Part shown: positions 6,156 to 9,556 of the stretch, piece after piece
Layout of the letters: every line of letters begins with the position of its first letter
How positions within the stretch are numbered: position 1 is the first letter of the stretch
From: Holophagaceae bacterium
GTDB lineage: Bacteria; Acidobacteriota; Holophagae; Holophagales; Holophagaceae
NCBI GenBank assembly: GCA_025355915.1
Contig: JANXYT010000429.1
Coordinates: 1 to 9,556 of the forward strand
Length of the DNA: 9,556 nt
Direction: 5' to 3'
Position numbers and translations under genes: made by a program
The notes under the pieces: generated by a model
Told to the model about the DNA's origin: nothing
The model's input: only the letters and a program-made list of their open reading frames with translations
Database searches by the model: none

Positions 6156-7067
6156 TCAAAAGACCGACCAGCCCGTGCGGGTGGTGAAACGGTCCAGGGC
6201 TTCGACACCAGCCACGCTGTTGCCATGGGGATCGAGGGCGGGGCTCCAGACGCAGAGCACGCCCCGCTCCGGCAACACGGCCAGAATGCCACCGCCCACG
6301 CCGCTCTTGCCGGGCAGGCCCACGCGGTAGGCGAAGTCGCCCGCGGCGTCGTAGGTGCCGCAGGTGAGCATGATCGAGTTGATGCGTTTGGCTTCGCTGC
6401 GGGTGAGCAGGCGGGAGCCATCCGCCCGCAGGCCGTGGTTGGCCAGAAAGAGACCCGCCTTGGCCAGATCCGCGCAGCTCATGGTGAGGCTGCACTGGCG
6501 GAAGTAGTGGTCGAGCACCAGGTCCACCGGGTTCTCCAGGTTGCCGCAGCTGGCCATGAAGTGGGCCAGGGCCGCGTTGCGGTGGCCATGGGCGGCCTCG
6601 GAGGCTGCCACATCGGGATCCACCGCCACGGCCGGAGTGCCGCTTTCGGCCCGCAGGAACGCCAGCAGGGTGCCCAGCGAATCACCAGTCAGCGAGAGCA
6701 GCCGGTCGATGAGAATGAGGGCGCCGGCGTTGATGAAGGGGTTCCGCGGGATCCCTTTTTCGTACTCCAGCTGCACCAGCGAATTGAAGGGGCTGCCCGA
6801 GGGTTCGCGGCCCACGCGCTGCCACAGGGCCTCGCCGTCGCGGGCCAGCACCAGGGCCAGGGAGAACGCCTTGGATACGCTCTGGATGGAGAATGACTCG
6901 CGCCAATGACCGCTGCCGTAGAGTTGCCCGTCCATCGTGGCGAGGGCGATGCCGAAGCGCGAGGGATCCACCGCGGCCAGGGCCGGGATGTAGCTCGCCA
7001 CCTTCCCCTGCGCGGCGTAGGGCGCGGATTCGCGGGCAATGTCATCGAGGAGTGCCTGAAGGTCCAT
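6156..7067 (-). CDS. glsA: Glutaminase A (serine-dependent beta-lactamase-like fold)
   Basis: The protein has 303 residues from ATG 7067, matching the usual length of about 304-308. It hydrolyses L-glutamine to L-glutamate and ammonia in the cytoplasm. Family features: an N-terminal helix LLDDIARES with GKVASYIPALA (21-31); the active-site Ser63-x-x-Lys66 in FSIQSVSKAFSL; EPSGSPFNSLVQLE (88-101); GIPRNPFINAGAL with Asn113; then CGNLENPVDLVLDHYFRQCSL, GTYDAAGDFAYRVGLPGKSGVGGGI, and the ending NSVAGVEALDRF...GWSVF typical of GlsA. The start at 7067 follows family length and the conserved N-terminus, but its upstream bases are pyrimidine-rich with no Shine-Dalgarno. An in-frame ATG at 7094 has AAGGAT about 11 bases upstream, so a nine-residue extension is possible. 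It is transcribed divergently from the DinB-family gene. Confidence 0.95.
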   Translation of the reverse strand: MDLQALLDDIARESAPYAAQGKVASYIPALAAVDPSRFGIALATMDGQLYGSGHWRESFSIQSVSKAFSLALVLARDGEALWQRVGREPSGSPFNSLVQLEYEKGIPRNPFINAGALILIDRLLSLTGDSLGTLLAFLRAESGTPAVAVDPDVAASEAAHGHRNAALAHFMASCGNLENPVDLVLDHYFRQCSLTMSCADLAKAGLFLANHGLRADGSRLLTRSEAKRINSIMLTCGTYDAAGDFAYRVGLPGKSGVGGGILAVLPERGVLCVWSPALDPHGNSVAGVEALDRFTTRTGWSVF

Positions 7068-7080
7068 GGAAGGAAGCATA

Positions 7081-7194
7081 AGCCACGGATGCATGCGACG
7101 TAAGATCCTTGCCAACGCATGCGTTGGCGAGGGGATGGGCACAGATAACAGACGCCACTTGCCCATCCGTGTTGATCAGTGTTCATCTGTGGCT
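7081..7194. repeat. Degenerate inverted repeat of a second family between divergent genes
   Basis: AGCCACGGATG (7081-7091) is matched in reverse by CATCTGTGGCT (7184-7194), ten of eleven positions. Inside, GATGGGCA (7134-7141) is exactly matched by TGCCCATC (7160-7167). The right part, read on the minus strand, has the wording of a dispersed repeat (CACAGATGAACACTGATCAA, CACGGATGGGC) distinct from the CGCAGATG elements in this window. It occupies most of the glsA/DinB-family divergent intergenic region and would lie in both 5' regions. The left side is more decayed or has been interrupted by the 18-bp palindrome at 7111-7128. Confidence 0.55.
7111..7128. promoter_or_regulatory. Perfect 18-bp palindrome in a divergent promoter region
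   Basis: GCCAACGCATGCGTTGGC is identical to its own reverse complement and lies 44 bases upstream of the glsA start and 92 bases before the DinB-family start. The next flanking pairs are T-G and T-A, so a transcript could extend the pairing slightly. Its centre GCATGC recurs at 7091-7096. A dimeric repressor operator is the natural reading, but no cognate regulator is in the window. No match to a known operator is claimed. Confidence 0.45.
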
Positions 7195-7219
7195 GAATTG
7201 CCTTCACCTGGGAGTGGAT

Positions 7220-7717
7220 ATGACACCTTTCGCCGCCGACCTCCTCGTGTTGTTCCGCCGCGATCTGGGCTGTTTCATCCGGGAGATTGAGTCCTTCCCT
7301 GACGATGCGACGCTCTGGCGGACCCTGCCCGGCATCGCCAACAGCGCGGGCAACCTCGCGCTGCACGTGACGGGGAACCTGCGGTACTTCGTGGGCGCGG
7401 CGCTGGGCGGCACCTGTTATCAGCGAAATCGCGACCATGAATTCGCCCAGCGGGAGGGTACCCGCGCCTCAGTGATTGCGGGCCTGGAGGCCACGGTGCA
7501 GGAAGTGGAGGCAGGCCTGAAGGCCCTGACGGCCGAAGCCCAGGCCGCAATCTATCTCGTGTCCGTGGGTGGCCACCATCCTGCCACCGGGCGCTTTCTG
7601 ATACATCTGGCCGCGCACCTGGCGTTCCATCTTGGCCAGGCGGGCTACCTGCGCCGGGCCCTCACGGGCCAGGCCGACGGCACCGGGGCCATGTCCATCC
7701 AGGAATTGGTCCTTTGA
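7220..7717 (+). CDS. DinB-superfamily protein (putative metal-dependent four-helix bundle)
   Basis: This 165-residue, all-helical cytoplasmic protein fits the DinB/YfiT four-helix-bundle superfamily. Helix 1 is FAADLLVLFRRDLGCFIREIE. Helix 2 carries His49 in SAGNLALHVTGNLRYFVG, a typical DinB first metal ligand. Near the end, FLIHLAAHLAFHLGQAGYLRRAL holds His129, His133 and His137; His133 and His137 form the HxxxH pair that normally completes the metal triad. The length is right for a single domain. Members include thiol transferases and many proteins of unknown role, and the substrate cannot be told. The ATG at 7220 has GGGAG (7210-7214) five bases upstream; the longer open frame begins inside the intergenic repeat and is ignored. 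It is followed 61 bases later by the SDR gene, possibly with a promoter of its own. Confidence 0.88.
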   Translation: MTPFAADLLVLFRRDLGCFIREIESFPDDATLWRTLPGIANSAGNLALHVTGNLRYFVGAALGGTCYQRNRDHEFAQREGTRASVIAGLEATVQEVEAGLKALTAEAQAAIYLVSVGGHHPATGRFLIHLAAHLAFHLGQAGYLRRALTGQADGTGAMSIQELVL

Positions 7718-7724
7718 CCAAATC

Positions 7725-7753
7725 TTGAGCAGTCCCGGAGGCCGGGGCAGAAT
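7725..7753 (+). promoter_or_regulatory. Possible sigma-70-type promoter for the SDR gene
   Basis: TTGAGC at 7725-7730 and CAGAAT at 7748-7753 are separated by 17 bases, each matching four of six consensus positions, and the SDR start is 25 bases further on. Consensus use in this organism is unknown, so this is a weak call. Confidence 0.25.
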
Positions 7754-7778
7754 CAGGATCAGATTGCGAGGAGGCTCC

Positions 7779-8522
7779 ATGTCACTCACGGGGAACGTAG
7801 CGCTCGTCACCGGGGCCAGCCGCGGCATTGGCGCGGCCGTGGCCACGGCCCTGGCCGCCCAGGGCGCCGCGGTGGCCGTGAATTACTTGGGGTCGGAAGA
7901 GGCGGCCCACGACCTCGTCTTGAAGATCACAGTCGCCGGGGGACGGGCCCTGGCCGTCCGGGCCGATGCCCGGGACCGGACCCAGGTGGAGGCCATGGCC
8001 GCCACGGTCAAGGCCGAACTCGGACCCATCGGCATCCTGGTGCTGAACGCCTCCATCGGTTTTCCCATGGCCGGCTTCCTCGAGTACCCCTGGGAGGCTT
8101 TCGAGGCCAAGCTGCTGGGCGAGCTGGGCGCCGCCTTCCACGGCTGCCGGGCGGTGGTGCCCCAGATGCTGGAGCGCAAGGGCGGTTCCATCGTGGCCAT
8201 CACCAGCGGGCTCGCTCGGAACCCCGGCTGGGGCTTCGGTGCCCACAGCGCCGCCAAGGCGGGGCTGGAAGGCTTCGTCCGGGCCCTGGCCTTCGAGCTG
8301 GGTCCCATGGGCATCCGCGTGAACGCCGTGGCGCCGGGCCTCACCCTGACGGATGCCACGGTGCATATCGCCGAGAAGCACAAGGCGGCCGCCGCGGAAC
8401 ACACCCCGCTGCGCCGCAATGGCCGGGCCGAGGATGTGGCCCAGGCGGTGCTGGGCCTGCTGCAAGCGGGCTTCGTCACCGGGGCCACCCTTCCCGTCAA
8501 TGGCGGCGGCTACGTCTTCTGA
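7779..8522 (+). CDS. SDR-family oxidoreductase with His replacing the catalytic Tyr
   Basis: This 247-residue classical short-chain dehydrogenase/reductase shows the Rossmann cofactor motif TGASRGIG at 11-18, VNYLGSEEAA after strand 2 (suggesting NADP), an NAS variant of the NAG motif at 90-92, Ser143 in IVAITSG, IRVNAVAPGLTLTDAT at 179-194 and the FabG-like ending ATLPVNGGGYVF. The usual YxxxK reads His156-Ser-Ala-Ala-Lys160; the codon is CAC, one base from the Tyr codon TAC. Catalytic Ser and Lys remain. I recall related SDRs with the same GAHSxAK wording, so this may be a subfamily feature and not a lesion. The enzyme could have altered chemistry or a non-catalytic role (inference). GAGGAGG at 7768-7774, four bases before ATG 7779, fixes the start. 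The substrate is unknown. Confidence 0.92.
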   Translation: MSLTGNVALVTGASRGIGAAVATALAAQGAAVAVNYLGSEEAAHDLVLKITVAGGRALAVRADARDRTQVEAMAATVKAELGPIGILVLNASIGFPMAGFLEYPWEAFEAKLLGELGAAFHGCRAVVPQMLERKGGSIVAITSGLARNPGWGFGAHSAAKAGLEGFVRALAFELGPMGIRVNAVAPGLTLTDATVHIAEKHKAAAAEHTPLRRNGRAEDVAQAVLGLLQAGFVTGATLPVNGGGYVF

Positions 8523-8596
8523 ATCGCTTTCGAGTCGGGAGCCTGTTGCCCCGGGGAGGTCTTGGGCACCACACTGGAGTTCCTTCCGAGGTAGCC

Positions 8597-9073
8597 ATGC
8601 ACCCAACCATCCGCGCCGGTTTCCTCCTCGGCGCCTCCGTGGCCGCCTGGACCCTGGTCATGGCCACCACGGGCCTGTACAAACACCCAACCTTGTTCTA
8701 CCTCTTCTGGCTGGTCATCCCCATCCAGATCGGGATCCTGCTCTGGTTCCTCCGGCTTGCCGCTCCCACGGCGGGCTATGGCCGCCAGGTGTGGACCGGC
8801 GTCAGCATCTCCCTGCTGGGCTCGATGCTCATCTTCGCCAACAGCTACTACCTCACCGCCGTGCAGTTCCCGCATTACTTCCAGGACTTGGAGGCCCTGG
8901 GGCGCCAGATGATGGCCGCCAAGGGCTTGAGCGCGGACCAGATCGAAGCCGCCGTGCGGGCCCAGGCCCCCATGCAGACGCCCCGCGCCGCCGCCATGGC
9001 TGGCGCCATCGGGACGGTGGTGACGGGCTTTTTCACGTCCATGATCGCGGCGGTGTGGCTGCGGAAGAAGTAG
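8597..9073 (+). CDS. DUF4199-like four-helix membrane protein
   Basis: A 158-residue protein with four predicted membrane helices (about 6-25, 31-53, 66-87 and 133-155). Between helices 3 and 4 lies an amphipathic segment of about 45 residues (QFPHYFQDLEALGRQMMAAKGLSADQIEAAVRAQ). The layout, with two close helix pairs, a hydrophilic insert containing a helix and a Gly-rich last helix (GAIGTVVTGFFTSMIAAV), resembles DUF4199 proteins, whose function is unknown. The family call rests on layout and wording, so it is moderate. The ATG at 8597 has GAGG (8588-8591) five bases upstream. The frame is open back to 8546, but without a ribosome site. It follows the SDR gene by 74 bases, so the two may be co-transcribed, and the transcript would end at palindromic repeat B. 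Confidence 0.8.
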   Translation: MHPTIRAGFLLGASVAAWTLVMATTGLYKHPTLFYLFWLVIPIQIGILLWFLRLAAPTAGYGRQVWTGVSISLLGSMLIFANSYYLTAVQFPHYFQDLEALGRQMMAAKGLSADQIEAAVRAQAPMQTPRAAAMAGAIGTVVTGFFTSMIAAVWLRKK

Positions 9074-9099
9074 CCCTCAAGGAACTACTGAAAACTTGA

Positions 9100-9172
9100 A
9101 ACCGCAGATGACGCAGATATTCGCAGATGGCGTTTTGTGCTCTTATCTGCGCGATCTGCGTCATCTGCGGTT
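9100..9172. repeat. Palindromic repeat B between convergent genes
   Basis: The left arm (9100-9128) and right arm (9145-9172) pair over AACCGCAGATGACGCAGAT and then CGCAGAT, with a 3x2 internal loop (ATT on the left, CG on the right) and a 16-base terminal loop. It has the same architecture as the element at 6068-6149. It lies 26 bases after the DUF4199-like gene and 21 bases before the end of the Nudix gene on the other strand. Both reading directions leave the stem into T-rich sequence (TTAATTGTTTTT on plus, TTTCAAGTTTTC on minus), so this copy could act as a two-way terminator. Confidence 0.9.
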
Positions 9173-9185
9173 AATTGTTTTTCCT
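9145..9185 (+). terminator. Possible terminator: repeat B 3' arm plus T-tract
   Basis: The 3' arm of repeat B ends at 9172 and is followed within a few bases by AATTGTTTTTCC, giving a stem and T-run arrangement for transcripts coming from the DUF4199-like gene. The stem is longer than a usual intrinsic terminator and has an internal loop, and the T-run starts about five bases late, so efficiency is uncertain. Confidence 0.4.
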
Positions 9186-9193
9186 CTTTGGCA

Positions 9194-9556
9194 TCAGCGC
9201 TCAATTCGGATCTCGGCGACCAGGTCCAGCGGAAACCGCCGCCCGGTGAGGGCATCGTCGAGGCAGCGGAGCACCCAGCCGGAGCGCAGCGACGCCGTGC
9301 TCAGTTCCGCCCGGGTGAGCCAGTGACAGCGGAGGATGTCGGGGTCCTCCGGCAGGGCGGGCAAATCATCCGGCACGGTGCCCGTGAAACAGACACGGAA
9401 GTAGTCGCTGCCGTTGGCCGCCCGCAGCGGGTAGAGGCCGACGATGGCCTCCGGGGTGAAGGCGAGGCCCGTTTCCTCGCGCACTTCGCGGCGCACGGCC
9501 TCGAGCAGGGATTCGCCGGGTTCCACGTGGCCCGCGGGCTGGTTGATCACGGGCAG
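9194..9556 (-). CDS. Nudix hydrolase, NudJ-like, 5' end cut by window edge
   Basis: The frame is open through the window's right edge; 120 residues are visible and perhaps 30 are missing at the N-terminus. A perfect Nudix box GX5EX7REUXEEXGU is seen from Gly9 to Leu31 (GHVEPGESLLEAV then RREVREETGL), which binds the divalent metal for hydrolysis of a nucleoside diphosphate linked to another group. The preceding INQPAGH and the C-terminal LRSGWVLRCLDDALTGRRFPLDLV resemble E. coli NudJ (YmfB), a phosphatase of thiamine and nucleoside phosphates. Substrate cannot be decided from sequence, so no gene symbol is given. The internal ATG at 9550 is not the start, because the family pattern runs through it to the edge. 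It ends 21 bases from repeat B. Confidence 0.92.
   Translation of the reverse strand: MPVINQPAGHVEPGESLLEAVRREVREETGLAFTPEAIVGLYPLRAANGSDYFRVCFTGTVPDDLPALPEDPDILRCHWLTRAELSTASLRSGWVLRCLDDALTGRRFPLDLVAEIRIER

Noticed and set aside
7172..7200. Promoter for the DinB-family gene (TTGATC then TGAATT)
   Set aside because: The -10 match is poor (three of six) and the -35 lies in a dispersed repeat, so there is not enough support.
7782..8606. Minus-strand open frame (274 codons) opposite the SDR gene
   Set aside because: It is a shadow of the SDR coding sequence; its composition is Gly/His/Arg-rich without any motif.
9096..9326. Small open frames across the palindromes (for example the LRDLRHLRL wording at 6076-6330 and 9096-9326)
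   Set aside because: This wording is simply the translation of the CGCAGATG repeats; similar spurious small proteins arise wherever these repeats occur.

Overview
The window looks like chromosomal DNA from a GC-rich, free-living Gram-negative-type bacterium. I lean towards Acidobacteriota of the Holophaga/Geothrix kind. The reasons are about 65-70% GC over most of the window, the mix of families (paired TPM-domain genes, GlsB, a DUF4199-like protein, DUF2789, RlmF), and dispersed palindromes built on CGCAGATG. The lineage is inferred from general resemblance; no rRNA or marker gene is present to confirm it.

Layout. 1-925: two tandem TPM-domain (YgcG/DUF477-type) genes, the first cut by the window edge. 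926-1311: 386 bases without a convincing gene. 1312-2056: a lower-GC segment with an NTF2-like lipoprotein and a DUF2789 protein. 2200-3467: a GlsB/YeaQ-type small membrane protein and an aldo/keto reductase. 3637-4634: a conserved protein of unknown function coupled by an ATGA overlap to a two-helix membrane protein. 4717-6098: the 23S rRNA methyltransferase gene rlmF, coupled by another ATGA overlap to a small polytopic membrane protein. 6068-6149: palindromic repeat A, which also supplies the last codons and stop of that membrane protein. 6156-7067 (minus): glutaminase glsA. 7068-7219: a divergent intergenic region holding an 18-bp perfect palindrome and a degenerate repeat. 7220-9073: a DinB-family protein, an SDR oxidoreductase with His in place of the catalytic Tyr, and a DUF4199-like membrane protein, all on the plus strand. 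9100-9172: palindromic repeat B. 9194-9556 (minus): a NudJ-like Nudix hydrolase cut by the window edge.

The genes are mostly housekeeping, stress or unknown and form short transcription units, not one pathway. I found no phage, transposase, CRISPR array, toxin-antitoxin or defence system. The strongest non-genic signal is the pair of long palindromes. Both sit exactly between convergent genes, both keep the same asymmetric 3x2 internal loop, and they show a paired change in the two arms. One has been absorbed into the end of a coding sequence. The SDR with a replaced active-site Tyr is the best protein-level oddity.
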